Shown here in pieces: positions 1-12,066 of a DNA stretch of 64,000 nt. The notes under the pieces were generated by a model. The model ran no database searches. It saw only the letters and a program-made list of their open reading frames with translations, and was not told where the DNA came from. Origin of the DNA: Pachyseris speciosa (taxonomy: Eukaryota; Cnidaria; Anthozoa; Scleractinia; Pachyseridae); NCBI GenBank assembly GCA_016490735.1, contig JAEMWC010000078.1, forward strand, positions 857,501 to 921,500. Reading direction: 5' to 3'. How positions within the stretch are numbered: position 1 is the first letter of the stretch; every line of letters starts with the position of its first letter. The position numbers and the translations under genes were made by a program.

Positions 1-904
1 TCATTTGATAATTTGTACATAATTTAATAATTTAGATAATTATTTGTGGTGACCTCCTTGTAAGGGATTGTCAAATACTGTTCGGAGGATATCCTCAGTT
101 TTTTTAATACAATTGTTATTCTTTATTTAAACTATTTAAGTTAAACTTAAGTCACATTTAATCCAGTAAAGTCATAAATAAACACTTGCAGTGTGCTGCA
201 GAACTTACACTAGCTGAAGTGACGCAACTGTCAAGTTGCTCAGCAATATCAATATCACTACAAATAGTGAGAAGCTGTTTCTTCCACGGCACTCCACATT
301 CGCTTTTTCAATGAACCTTTTCCTTTGCATGATTCTTGCTGATTCTCGCCATTTTTCTCAGGCAAATGGACACAAGAAAAAAAAGAAGTCTGGGCTATAA
401 TAACAAAAGAAGGGAATGTGCAGAAGCCATTCACGGCTTACAAAATCCACAACACTTGAGTACATTTATACGAACACTTTCACGTCATGGCCAAGATAAG
501 CACAGCCCAAAACCACTAGGCCAGGATAAGCTGCGGCTTGAGCTAGCTGCCAATGGAGTAAGCCGTGAACTTCGATTATGTACCATTTAAACGGGGTGTT
601 TCTGGCCAATGTAAGCGGCGGCTTATTTTCTCTTTTATAAACGGCCCTAATATCTTTTGTGTAAATTTTGCTTGCTTTTGGGTGGCACGTATTTGACAGA
701 ATGGCTTTTGTTCGTAGGACATATACTTACTGGCATAAATTACCCTTGTCACACTGAATTCCCACGTGGGCTCTTACTGGACTCCAGTTGCTTGTTGTTT
801 CTTTAAAATTTACACAAATGTCTTGCAGTTGGGAATGCTCAGTGGAATAACTGTCCATCAAATATAGAAGCAGTCAACAAACAATAGAGTTCCGAGTAAT
901 CCCA
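1..904. other. No recognised gene
   Basis: AT-rich sequence with only short ORFs. The longest (336-590, plus, 84 codons) has no recognisable motif and looks like chance. No RNA gene or clear repeat boundary is seen. Confidence 0.5.
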
Positions 905-1150
905 ATCTCTTCAGTATTTTTTTCTTTTTTTAACACTTAATTGCAACAATACAATACAGTTACAAGCATTTAAATTGGAAAAATAAATAAAAACCAAGTA
1001 CATTTATGTTACAAATTGTACTAAATTTGGCAGACAGTATTTGCAATACTGATAGAAACATTGCATGGTAAAAAAAAAACAAAAGGAAAAAGAAAAGGTT
1101 CAAAGTTTCACTTAGAATTTAGATTTGTGCTTTTCATATCAAGATGGTTT

Positions 1151-3200
1151 TTAAGAAAGGCGTAGAAAGCTTGCCAGATTTATAATTCCTCTCTCCTTGA
1201 TGCAGTATAGATAAAGTATTTGGCTAATATCAAGCAGAGGTTCAAGTCGAGGCGATCGGTGAGGCCAACAGTAAAGCCGTAAATAATTTCTGTTTAAGAC
1301 AAGATAATTGCTGGGTTGTTTGTGTTCCACCAATTTGTAAAATCTACCCAAAAAGAACGCGCATGAGAACAAGTAACGAAGAGATGTTTTAAAGTTTGTT
1401 TCTCGGTGCATAGATGGCACAGTTCACTTGAGATAAGCGCATCTCTAAACAAGGTGGCATTGGTGGGCAAGACGTAATGTGTAATCTTAAATTGAAAAAA
1501 TAGCAAGTCTAGTATCTTTTGTGACTTTAAAATGGATACTGTAAATAAGACGTATTGTTTCTTCATCAAAGCCATCATTTTTCATTCTTTTTTGCAGCAG
1601 TGGGTGCTACAAATTTCGTCTTTACGTAAAACTGGGTAGCCAACTTGCAAGTCATTTTGTCTAATGGTGTTACTGTGTCTTCCGTTAATTTATCTTGACT
1701 TTTTGCTTTCAGCTTTTTGATCCATTTATGAGGGATTGCGTGGCATAAACCATGGTACCTTAGAAAGTTTGTTTTTATCGAAAATTTAGATGAGAAATCG
1801 TTGAAGGTTAAAAGGGAGCCACCATGGAATATGTCACGAATTCTATTCACACCCGCCTCATGCCACTGTTTATAGCAGATAGAGTAGACTTCAATTCTAA
1901 TAAACCCGTTGTTCCATATTATCTCATTCAAGATTTGCTGCTTGGATTCAGGGTTACGACAATTTATTTCTTGCCAAGCTTTAAGAGCTTCTTCGTAAAA
2001 AGCTAATGGTGATAAATCTATAGAAAGATATTTTAGGTCAAAGTTACATTGAAATAAAAATCGACCCCCTACACGCCTTAGACATTCCATAGGAATCTGA
2101 CACCAACTAGCAGCAGCACTTTCATTTCACCGCTTGATCCACATTACCTTTAAAGACTTGTTGATTATTCCAAAATCGGGCATATCAAGTCGTCCTTTTT
2201 CTTTTGGACCTATCGTAGTTCTGTGTTATATTTTAACTGTTTTCCTCCATAAAAAATCCCTAATAATTTGGTCAACTGTATTAATGAAAGTATGAGGAAA
2301 TGAAAGCATAGACGTATTATAAACAAGTTTAGATAGTGCAGGGCTTTTGAGGATGGTTATACGGCCATACAAAGAAAGATTCCTAAGACACAATAAATTT
2401 AGCAAGTTTGCATTGAGGTAAACCTTTCTTTAAAGTTTTTCTGAAAAGAGACTATATCATTTGAAAAATGGATACCAAGCGCAGACAGAATCAGAAGGCC
2501 AAGCAATTCCAAAATGTTTTGTTTTGTTATGCCAATCAGCACCCATGCAAACGCATTCCCTCAGTTTTTCTCAAATTAACTTCAAGGCCAGAACACTTTT
2601 GAAACTCGTGCAGCAATTTAAACAAGTTTCCAGCGGAAGGCAGGTCTAACTCAAAGACAGTGGTGTCTTAAGCATATTGAGAGATTTTAAATTCTCTGTA
2701 AAAAATCTGTATTCCACGTATATTCATGTCTTGTCTGATAGCATTACCAAGTATCTCCGTGCACAGAACAAAAAGGGCGCCAGAAAGCAGGCATTCTTGT
2801 CAACGCCTCTGAAGATTAAAAAATTCCGACGCATATCCATTGTTCATCACACAACTGCAACATTTACTATAGAACACTTGTATCCATTGTTGGATTAGAG
2901 GTCCAAAATTGAACTCTTGTAGTGACCTGAATAAAAAGTCCCACTGAAGTGTATCGAAAGCTTTTTTGAAGTCAATAAATAGTGCTATACCAGGTATATT
3001 TTCAGTCTCAGTGACTTCCATAAGGTCGACAAGACTGACATTTTGTCCAATATATCGACCTTTTGCATACCCTGTCTGGTCCTGGGAAATTAATTTAGGA
3101 AGAATAGTGGCAAATCTGTGGGCTATTGTCTTTGTAGCAATTTTATACATGTAATCTACATTTAATAATGTAAGAGGTCTCCCATTCTCCAGGTAGGATT
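1151..3200 (-). pseudogene. LINE B ORF2: reverse transcriptase and C-terminal domain, broken
   Basis: The piece at 2800-3150 reads AKGRYIGQNV followed by IALFIDFKKAFDT, the palm motif of LINE reverse transcriptases containing the first catalytic aspartate. The piece at 1575-2090 carries the tail element IIWNNGFIRIE, and 1294-1578 carries CHLCTEKQTLKHLFVTCSHARSFW, a Cys/His cluster of the zf-RVT type found at the end of L1/Tx1 ORF2. The intervening frames are scrambled, and the FADD box was not found in an open frame. In an intact element this protein would perform target-primed reverse transcription. Confidence 0.75.
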
Positions 3201-3539
3201 TATCTTTTTTCTGTGGGAATTACTTAAATAATCCCTGGTCTCTGAGTGATATTCATTTGGTCCCGTTGGAGGGCATAATTGAAACTCTCTGTCATTTCTT
3301 CGCCTGAAATGGACCATATATAAAATTCAACAGAGAGGCCGTCGCTTCCTGGAGACTTTTGCCTTTCGCACACATTCTTTCAATACATTATCTCCAAATA
3401 TATTGTAGTTTCAAAATATTGCACATATTATTTATTTCCTGAATCACCATTTTCTTTGTATCCACTGAATTTCCGCCCGTTTTATCTAGCGCTGTCAGAG
3501 CGCAATTAAAATCGCCACCCATTACAATTTGTTTATCTG

Positions 3540-3900
3540 AGTAAGGTCGAAGGGTATTATTTAACTTTGTAAAAAAATCTTTTGTTGCAAAATGTCATTA
3601 GGAGCATAAATGTTGCATAACACAAAGGTTGAGTCGTAAATGGTAAACTCAAGTAGCAATGATCTCCCGTTTTTATCCACAACTATACTTGTAATCTGAA
3701 AATCAAGTTTGGGGTTAAAAAGGATCATAACGCCTTTAGAATGACCTGAACCATGACTATAACAAAATTTTACCACCCCATTCGGATTTCCATATTTCTT
3801 CCACGTCTTTCGTAGAGTACGTCTCTTGCAGAAATATAACATCAGCCTTGCTGTTGTGTTCCCAATAAAACACCTGCATCCTCTTACGCACTTGATTTAA
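3540..3900 (-). pseudogene. LINE B ORF2: AP-endonuclease fragment
   Basis: A 93-codon minus-strand frame reads YSHGSGHSKGVMILFNP and later FVLCNIYAPND. Both are typical of the APE-type endonuclease of L1/Tx1 LINEs (the GxxxI core strand and the NIYAPN strand). The family uses this domain to nick target DNA. The N-terminal catalytic part is not in an open frame, and the join to the RT piece at 2800-3150 is interrupted by stops. Confidence 0.7.
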
Positions 3901-4284
3901 ACCTCGCGTTTAGACACACTAACGATAATTTCAATGCTAATGTAGATTATTGTCGCACCTCGGAGAGCAGATATTTGCATTGGTATGGAATCGTGAATTA
4001 TTTAAAAAATAAAGCTTGGAGCAAATAATGAATAAAACGAAAACATGAAGACGCGAGAAACCTACAAACACAAAAACACATTTAAAGGATCCTAATCCTT
4101 GTTCGAAAAACTGGTGAGTCTCACGATCTCAACCAGAACTGGAACCATGTTACTTTACTAAGTAAAGAAATGCGAAGAAGCCGAGGAAAAAAATGCAATC
4201 TAAATTAAAGGCCTCCTCGAATATAACCGTGTAAAAGCTCGCAAAGCCAGTAAGCTGTTAAATAATAAATAAAAGCAGCGAAAC

Positions 4285-5220
4285 TTAGCTTGACATTATC
4301 CTGGCATAGAGTGGAAGCTTCTTAGTTTCGGGTCCACGATAAACCTGTCCATTGATTATCAGTTTATCCACGCTGAATGAAGCTTTCTTCTTAACCTCTT
4401 TAGCTTTTTTAAGAACAGGCAGCAGTGCTTTTCTAATTTTTTGTACTTCCTTTGGGAAGTCATCTGCCACACCGATTTTAGGTTGTTGGTCGATGTTTGT
4501 CTTTCAAAAATCTGAGCTTTGCAATAATGGGGCGAGGCTTGACCTGGGAGTCATCACTGGTTTGTCGGGTCGAAATGCGGTGGACTCATTCAAATTCTAA
4601 GTTATCAACTTCTTTCTGGCTCATCTTAAGCTGATTTCGAAGGAGTTCTTTCACGACCTTCTTGCTTTCCAGGAAGCTATCATCTTTTCAGTCTCTTGTT
4701 GTTCTTTCTGGAGTGGGCTTCAAGCCGAATATATCGAATTTTCTGTAATTCAAGTTCTTGTCTTGTTTTCGTCAGTAAATCGCTAGTAGTCGTTAATTCT
4801 CCTGCGAGTTTATTGTACGACGCTTTCATCTTTGACACCTCCTGTGCTGTAGATTTAAGAGAATTGCATAGCTCCTTGTTTTCCTCTTTAAGTTCTTTAA
4901 GTTGCTGTTTGAGATCCTCAATCATAGGTTGAATATCTAGAAGCTTATCAATCTTATTCATCATATCTTCTTGCCAGCTACAGGCAAGGGGCGATTCGGG
5001 TTCGTCGCCATCTTTCATTCCAGCAACCAGTGAGATATTGACTTCCTCGTCCGTTTGTGAGCTCGCTTCTCTCTTTTGTTTTCGTTCTGGCTCTCTGCAA
5101 GTTATTCAAAGCTTTGCTTTCATCAGACATTACTTGTAGGGCTTTGAAAGCTTCACATGTCTTCCTATTCCAACATTTTAGCTGAGCAGAACAATACACT
5201 TCCACTTCAGTCAAGTGCAC
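4285..5220 (-). pseudogene. LINE B ORF1: coiled-coil nucleic-acid-binding protein, broken
   Basis: Three overlapping minus-strand frames (4978-5220, 4680-5018, 4285-4470) encode a Lys/Glu-rich chain. The middle frame has long heptad-like runs (MIEDLKQQLKELKEENKEL) and then IRLEAHSRKNNKR, which resembles the end of the coiled coil in L1-type ORF1 proteins (residues of the REN/SRRNN type). The last frame, with FPKEVQKIRKALLPVLKKAK, resembles the C-terminal domain. The protein would coat LINE RNA. Frameshifts separate all three parts. Position upstream of the endonuclease supports the call. Confidence 0.6.
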
Positions 5221-5225
5221 ACGGG

Positions 5226-5935
5226 TTTCTCAATCCGCCTCCTTTCTGCTTCAAGAGAATTGAATGCCGTTTCTTTACTGAATGACTGCAGTATTCCTTT
5301 TACGATCATATCATCATATGGTAGAAAATAACACCTCGTTTCCGACAGCTGTATTAAATCTTGATAAGTAGCAAGTCTTTCCCCGAAACGACTGTTTCAT
5401 TAGAATGAATGTTATTGGCGTTTTTAATACCTTTTTGAACCGCATGTCCACTTCTAACCTCCCGCTACAACCAATTTTGTTCAAACTGCAATGTCAAAGA
5501 ATGTCTCACACAATTTTTGTCTTTGTTCCTGCAGATTTCATTTTATCTAAATCATTCACGTGATATGTAGTAACCGAAGGGTTCTTTATGTTAGAAAGAC
5601 ATGAGTGAAGGCACAGATGCAATAATCAACTTGCTATATTTTAAGCGTGCTCTCTGCTTTTACAATCGTCATGTGATCTCTCGTTCGATTGCATAATTAT
5701 ATCCTATCATATTACTACATTCCTACCTTTTCAGTTACATTTCCGTGAGAAATGTAAATGCACATATAATCAACTTAAATCTCATATGTCACTCAAATAA
5801 TGATGCAGGATGATTGATTAATGTAACAGCAACAAATTCAATGTTCGTGTTCATATTCAATGTTAGGTCAGTGTTCAAGTTATTTTCTAAACCTTGCACT
5901 GTTCAAAATCTCTTTGGTGTCCTTCAAACACTGAT
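5226..5935. other. No gene; would hold the 3' end of the Gypsy element
   Basis: AT-rich, without a supported ORF. It lies just downstream, in the minus sense, of the Gypsy integrase tail, so the element's 3' LTR would be expected here. A stretch at about 5566-5739 starts and ends with TGTA/TACA in the minus sense, but no partner LTR was found, so it is not called. Confidence 0.4.
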
Positions 5936-6355
5936 CTATGTGCATGTTCTGTTTGATCGCCTAAGCTGTGGCTCCAGTGCGGCCTGACTGTTGTCCTCAT
6001 GATTGCCAGCTGCATCATCCCTCTGTGTTGCTATTTCTGGTTGCTGGGAACTGTATGCAGGTGGTATCTTTGTTGTTTGTGCTCGTGTCTGTTTTAGTTT
6101 GAACCTCGATGCATCTCGACAGATTGTTTTTCCATCGCTTAGTCTCCTAGCATAGATGATAGATCCTTTCACTTGGGTTACAAGATAGATGTGTGGTTCA
6201 TATGGTGTCTCAGCTTTCCGTTTCTTTTCTTGTTTGATGATGACTGCTTGTCCAACTTCAAGTTGAAGTTGTGTCACCCGGTATCGCTTGTCATGGTATT
6301 GTTTGGTTCACTCTTTGTAGTTTCGGTCATTACATCTGACCTCCTGATCCTTTGG
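5936..6355 (-). pseudogene. Gypsy integrase, C-terminal part
   Basis: The 113-codon frame starts MTQLQLEVGQAVIIKQEKKR and continues with TPYEPHIYLVTQVKGS. This is the small SH3-like domain after the integrase core in Gypsy elements, which helps bind DNA. The same frame upstream of the first Met adds words such as TKQYHDKR, seen just before this domain in the family, but a stop intervenes. It ends in an Arg-rich tail (LRRSNRTCT) often found at the end of these polyproteins. The catalytic DDE core should lie upstream, but R1 is there instead. Confidence 0.8.
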
Positions 6356-6979
6356 TGATGTTTCTGATGAGAACGTGGTCAAGAGCAAAACGTTTTTCTC
6401 AAGAAATTCTTAAATTTTGGATCCACTTGTATGACAGCGACCGGATTGTGTGGTTCAAAAACAAAAGGATTTAATGCTTCAAGAGCTTGTTCACTTTACC
6501 ACGGCATCTTGCAGCTCACCAAGAAAGCTCACTTAACAACTCTCCAGCATTAATGGGAGGAACGATTAGCTCACACTTGGTGGAAGAACTTCTTTCTTTG
6601 GACAAACTGTTTGCTATTTTTGTAGATGCGTGTTTTTACTATAGTGGCTCAATGCGTATTTTCAAGGGGTAGAAAGCTCTACAACACAGGTAACTTAAAT
6701 AAATTGAAGCTTAGCATTTGGTTTAATCGTTGTTACTTTTGTTCAGGAATGAAACTTGTACGTTTGTCTCGACTGGATATAAATAACAATCTACTCGTTT
6801 TGGAGACAAAGAAGTAGCTAGTCAAATTGTTTGTTGTTTTGCAAGCAAGCGTTTTTCCTTCGCTTGGCTGACTGTACATGTTTTTCGACGTCTGTGTTTC
6901 TACAGTTCTAAGAACCGAAAGAGATGTTTGCACTTACGTTCTTAACACGTAATCGCAATGAGTCCTCGTAAAATTAAGG

Positions 6980-6994
6980 ATTAGTATCACTTAT
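6980..6994. repeat. Left target-site duplication of LINE A
   Basis: ATTAGTATCACTTAT, identical to 9883-9897. It immediately precedes a T-run that is the poly(A) tail of the minus-strand LINE. Confidence 0.9.
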
Positions 6995-9882
6995 TTTTTT
7001 TTTAATTCCTTTATTACAAAGAAACAAACACACAAAAAACAGGGTTTCACAAGACTAACATAGTTCTAACGGTACTTACATTGCTAAAATGAGAAGACAA
7101 AACAAAAAAGAGAATAAAAAGCAGCAAATTACATACAGTACTGAATAAAAATACATACTCTACGCTAAGTTACATGAATCATTACACTAACTACAAAAGT
7201 TCGGGAGATGTTAAAATTGTTTCGGTACCGGCTACTGCTCTATAATTGGAAGTAGTGGATTCCATTTTTTATAATGAAAGTTTAACTTATTATTTTTTCT
7301 CACAATGAAGCGTTCGGATTCGAAAGATTTTTTAAACATGGCAACTAGTGATGTTAAACATAACGCGGTCTTGGTTAGTTTACTACGATATATGAAAAAT
7401 TTACTTTCAAGGATAATATAGTTAAGTAGGACACCTCCGTGTGATGAGACTAAAATTCCGAATAGAATATCTTTAATTTCGAAAGAATTAACAGTTATTT
7501 TCATCGAGGTAAGCAATACTTTCACTTCGCCCCAAAAACAACGTACTTTAACACAATAGAAGAGGAGGTGTTCTAAAGTCTCTATCTCATTTCCGCAAAA
7601 ATCACACAGAGGAGATTCGACTTTTTTAAACTTAAACAACATGTCGTTTGTATACAATATTCTGTTTAATATTTTGTATTGGAATTCCCTTAGCTTTGTG
7701 TCCAAGGTAGTTTCGTAAGGCAGTAAATATATTTTTCCCAATCTAACTGAAAGGTATTTGTGTTGAAAATTTCGTTGTATTTCTTTTGTGCTGTTGGCGT
7801 GTTGGATATTTTGGAATTAAAACTAGCGTAGATTTCTTTTGAGTGGAGCTTCTCCAAGTTAGTAATTTTTTCTTTAATATGCAAAGAAAAGGCACCTGGA
7901 ATTATATTTCTCGTATTTAAGGGACAGAGAGTTTATTCGCTTTTAAAGTTTTCCGCCACTTTTGTGGAATTGCACTAAGAATACTAAAGAGTAAGAAATG
8001 TTCTATTGGCGAAAGCATTGAATGCAATGGCTCCTTGTTGGACTTATATTCTCCCCTTGAGTCGCATAAGTCGCCAATTTTAACAATTCCGAAGTCAATC
8101 AGTCTTTGATTGTAAATTGATTTAGATTCAATACAAATAAAACGGTTATTCCAAATGACTTGGTTTGGTATTTCAGGGATTAAGAGAGGGTTATCCTGGC
8201 TGAGAGAGGTCCATGCCACTAAACACTCTTTGTAAAACTCTGGGAGTGCTATAGGAAGGTGAGGATAGCTGAAATTACAATAAAACAGGAATTTTCCCCC
8301 GACTTTTTTAAGGTAGAAATCTAAGAAGAAATTCTATGTAGCTGGCTCATGAGATAGGTACCTCTTGATGCAAATTATTCTTTGAGCCGAGATCATTGAC
8401 TCAATATCAGGCATTTTTAAACCTCCTTTATCAGTAGAGTTAAACAATGCTGTGCGCTTTACTTTGTCCTTTCCTTTCCATACGAAAGAATATAATAAGG
8501 TGTTAATTTTCTTTATGAACTCTTTATTTCTTGAGATAAGGGTAACTTTATATAAAATCTTGGGAATAGCAAACGACTTAATGACTTGTATTTTCCCAAG
8601 TAATGTGAGTCCTCTCCAATCCCAGCAGTTTAACAATCCTTTCAAAGATTTCTCAATTGATTCGAAATTAAGCTTGTAGAAGAGCGAGTAGTTTTTTGTA
8701 AAATTGATCCCTAAAATTTTTATAACTTTGCTTATTTCATTCACCCCCAATTCTGAACTGCTGATGTTCATATTTCCGATTAGGAGGATTTCTGTTTTGT
8801 CTTGGTTAATCTTTAATCCGGAGTATGCACCGAACAACTCTAGGGTGTCAAAAAGGGCGCTATGGGATGATTTGTCACAGACAATAGATGTCATGTCATC
8901 CGCAAAAGCAACTAATTTAATTTCATTCCCGTCCTTTAATTTGGCCATTGTTTCATATAGATATCGCCAGTAATTCAAGTACTATGATGAAAAGTGGAGA
9001 TAGTGGATCACCTTGTCGAACACCTCGTTTGAGTTTGAATGAAGGAGTGAAAAAACCGTTATTAGCAACACAGCTGGTTATGTTCTTATAAAATGCTCTA
9101 ATCCATGCTAAGAATGATGCTTCGAAACCACAGGATTCTAATGATCTTGAAACAAAGTTCCAATTTACAGAATCAAAGGCCTTTTCAAAGTCTATAGCGG
9201 TCATTATGCCTGGATAGTCTCGCGCACTTGTGAATTCCATGATGTCACTAATTGTTCTCACTGCATTGAAGATGGTCCTCCCTTTGACAAAGGCATTTTG
9301 ATCATGGTGAATAATGTAAGGTAAAACCTTTTCTAACCTTTGAGCGATAGCTTTTAAGCCAATTTTGACATCCACATTAACTAGAGAGATTGGTCTCCGA
9401 TTTTTGATCCATCTCCTATCTTTGTCTTTCTTCTCTATTAAGGTTATTACGACTTGCTTTTGTGAATTTGATAGTTCACCATAAAAATAAGCATAACTAA
9501 GTGAATCCACTAATAGCGTCCCGAGTTCTGGCCAGAAAAATTTGTAAACTTCAATTGCAAGCCCATCATTCCCAGGCGTTTTATTGTTACTAAATGTGGA
9601 CAAAACCTTGAAGCATTCTGAGTATGTTAACTGACCTTCGCACAAATCGCGCATTGAATCAGATAGCTTGGGAATTGACGAAGGGTTCTGAAGGAAGGGA
9701 CAATTTGTATAGTCAGTTCGTATTCCGGGCTTTTCATCATAAAGGTCTGAGTAGAAGTTGTATATTTCATTCATTATGGTTTTTGAATCACTGGTCTCCT
9801 CATCGTTGTCCCGAACCAGTTTTCTTATGCAACTTTTCTTCTTATTTCTAGTTTCTAAATTCAAAATGTATTTACTATTTTT
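6995..9882 (-). mobile_element. 5'-truncated L1/Tx1-like LINE (LINE A) with 15-bp TSD
   Basis: The insert starts at its 3' end with a T-run (6995-7003) and is bounded by perfect 15-bp duplications. It contains only reverse transcriptase and the C-terminal domain, with no endonuclease or ORF1, as expected from incomplete target-primed reverse transcription. R1 copy 3 at about 52590-52605 shows the same site without the insert, which confirms both boundaries. The ORF2 remnant is frameshifted at several points. Confidence 0.9.
7232..9864 (-). pseudogene. LINE A ORF2: reverse transcriptase plus C-terminal zinc-binding domain, broken
   Basis: The frame at 8953-9864 (303 codons) holds the RT start: NNKTPGNDGLAIEVYKFFWP, then ITLIEKKDKD, RRPISLVNVDVKI, DFEKAFDSVNW and KRGVRQGDPLSPLF. 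A frameshift near 8960-8978 moves to 8334-8978, which carries the catalytic box FADDMTS and the thumb. Further shifts lead to 7917-8219, 7690-7884 and 7232-7741. The last has CDFCGNEIETLEHLLFYC, the Cys/His tail of L1/Tx1 elements. All parts are colinear, so this is one broken gene. Point frameshifts inactivate it, but the RT motifs are intact. Confidence 0.85.
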
Positions 9883-9897
9883 ATTAGTATCACTTAT
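9883..9897. repeat. Right target-site duplication of LINE A
   Basis: ATTAGTATCACTTAT, identical to 6980-6994. R1 sequence resumes immediately after it. Confidence 0.9.
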
Positions 9898-10823
9898 GTT
9901 TTGCGCGACAAGGGCAATTTGAGCAACTTTCTATAAACTGGCACAAGTGATATAATCCTTAATTTTACTCGGCCCCATGCGATTACCTATCCAAACTATC
10001 AGGAGTATTTTCCTTTTTCTCTCTTCTACAACATTTAAGCTTAACTTACTACGAAATATGTAAACATTTTCATCCATTTTCGAGTTTGTGAAGCAAAACG
10101 TTTGGTGGCTAAATGGAAAACAATATTTGACCAAACACGGGACCAAGTGAGTCCAAAAAATGATTTTTGCGTATTGCTGAAATTTTTGACATTACGCGGC
10201 TCACTTCGTTGCTTTTTACCGTTTGTGCACAATTTGTTGGGGTGGCTAAACTATCAAATATTTGTTCGTAATGCGAAATTTTGGATGAACACATTTGATT
10301 TAGATCAAACATGGAAAGCCATTTAAAATGCACTATTGTGAGAGGTGACAAAACCGTGAAAGATGCTGACGTCCAACGGTGTTGGATGAAACTATTTGAT
10401 TGTTCTTTGATTGCTAAATTTGTTTTCGAACAAACACACGCGTTGACTGTATGGTTTTCTTGTAATGTTTTGAAGTTTTTGAACCGCAGTCAATTCCTGT
10501 TGACTCAGCTCTAAACATAAAAGATTGGCGCGAGGAAAGCCCTGCGATATTGCTCAATACCAGTAAAAAAAAAAATAATCTCAGAGTTCCACTTTTAGGC
10601 TTGGCTAAATCTATATATTATTGGACTTTCCAGGCATGTGAATTGCAGTAAAGACTAGGTTCTACATCTTCATCACTATTCGCTCTATTCTGGGTGGCAG
10701 TTTGGCGTTTGGGTTGTTGAACAGTGGGAGGAGCGGTTTGTGGTCAGTTGCTAGCTGAAAGTGCTGTGCTCCCATTAAATGCATGTGCAGCCTTGTAGTT
10801 GTGAAGTCTGCTGCTAATGCCTC

Positions 10824-10854
10824 TCGTTCTATCTCGTTCTATCTCGTTCTATCT
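10824..10854. repeat. Short tandem repeat, about 10-bp unit x3, inside RNase H remnant
   Basis: CTCGTTCTAT occurs three times in succession. The expansion adds a number of bases not divisible by three to the Gypsy RNase H frame. Confidence 0.8.
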
Positions 10855-11688
10855 GTCAACGATCTGCTTACAAAGTGTACTGGTTGGTAGCCATGTTCTG
10901 TCTTCTGAAATAAGCCATCTCCAAAGCCAGTCGGACTTCCATTACAGATTACCATGGTATCACATCCCGGCTTGTAAGGGATGACAACGGGTTCTGTAGT
11001 GCTGTATTCAAGTCTTCAAAAGCCTTCTATTGGGCCTCTGTCCACTCAAACTTGTGCTCTTTCTTTGTTAATCTTCTCAGAGGTTCGCAACGGCTCGAGA
11101 AATTGCTGATTTATCTTGATAAGTATGCCATCGTTTGTAAAAAACATGAGACAAATTCCTCCTTGGATTTTGGTGGGCTGCATTTACGTACAGCCTTGAC
11201 TTTGCTGGGGCTGGGTTTCTGTCCTTCAGCGGTGAACAGATGTCCATAGAAGTCAATCGTAGATTTGCCAAATTCACACTTCTCCTAACGTGAGGTTAAA
11301 TTGTGGTTCTCGAGTTGCTGTAATAAAGCGGCTAGGTTCGCATTGTGGTTGTCCCAGTTGGCTCCACCAGCCATAATGTCATCCCTGTTTTTTAGGACTC
11401 TTGGTATCCCAGAGATGATCTTGCTCATTTCTGTGTCAAATAGATCCTGGCTATTGACGTCTCCGAACGCAAACCGTAACAATAGTTGCCCCATGGACTT
11501 GAGAATGTCATGAGCTTTCTCGATTCCTTGTCTAGTGGGAACTGGTGGAATCCGTGTTTCATGTCCAGTTTACTAAAGACTTTGCAATCCTTGAACGTGG
11601 TGATGAAATCCTCTGTGACTGGTGCCTGTACTTGTCTTGTGCTCTACATGGACGTCTTCAGTACTCGCAGATGGAGGCTAACGTGGAT

Positions 11689-12066
11689 CAGGGGCACCCA
11701 ACGAGCCAAACCAGCCAAAAGTTGTAGAAAGGCATTTTTAACTACGTTATGGTGTTTGAAGCCTGTTTAAAGTGATGTTTTGGTTAGCTAGAAAACTTTG
11801 ATCTGTTCGGATTCCCTTGCTGAAGTGAATTTTCTAGGGAACCTTTTTTTCTTTCCGAAAATGCTAGCTGACGTTTTTTACTGCCAAAAACAGCAATAAC
11901 GATCTTTCCAGAAACCTCAGGGGTTAAGATTGCCACCTTACGAATCTTTTAGGCCACATTTTACTTACAAAAATCCGAGTGCACTCTTTAATCGACGCCG
12001 AAAGCCTTAGGCGAACTACCCTCCACCGAACAGATATCTACCGAAACTTGTCGTTGGGTGCCCCTG
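11689..12066 (+). mobile_element. MITE copy M1 (16-bp TIR, 6-bp TSD)
   Basis: The 378-bp insert begins CAGGGGCACCCAACGA and ends with its inverse complement. The direct duplication GTGGAT flanks it at 11683-11688 and 12067-12072. It interrupts the Gypsy RT frame exactly there. A second copy lies in opposite orientation at 46614-47042. The element has no coding capacity. The 6-bp duplication does not match the usual values of the common superfamilies. Confidence 0.9.

Larger units (their letters stand above)
905..5225 (-). mobile_element. Degenerate L1/Tx1-like LINE (LINE B)
   Basis: Minus-strand pieces follow the order expected of a LINE: a coiled-coil ORF1 (4285-5220), an AP-endonuclease piece (3561-3842), a reverse transcriptase piece (2800-3150) and a C-terminal zinc-binding tail (1294-2090). 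A T-rich run near 917-932 would be the A-rich 3' end of the element. Every ORF is broken by stops and frameshifts, so the copy is old and inactive. Assignment to the L1/Tx1 group rests on the RT wording and on the C-terminal cysteine/histidine tail. The 5' boundary is approximate, and no target-site duplication was identified. Confidence 0.75.
6369..10620 (+). repeat. R1 repeat copy 1 (split by LINE A)
   Basis: Sequence at 6369-6994 and 9883-10620 matches R1 copy 3 (about 52050-53370) in order and orientation. Shared landmarks are the segment TTCACTTTACCACGGCATC and its variants, the segment AATGAGTCCTCGTAAAATTA, and the right end GGCTTGGCTAAATCTATATATTA in shortened form. The left part of R1 seen in copies 2 and 4 is absent. 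The repeat sits between the RNase H and integrase-tail pieces of the Gypsy element. Confidence 0.8.

Noticed and set aside
336..590. 84-codon plus-strand ORF as a gene
   Set aside because: No motif, no codon or context support, AT-rich surroundings.
5566..5739. Possible Gypsy LTR (TGTA...TACA ends)
   Set aside because: No second LTR, no clear polypurine tract next to it, and the match rests on four bases at each end.
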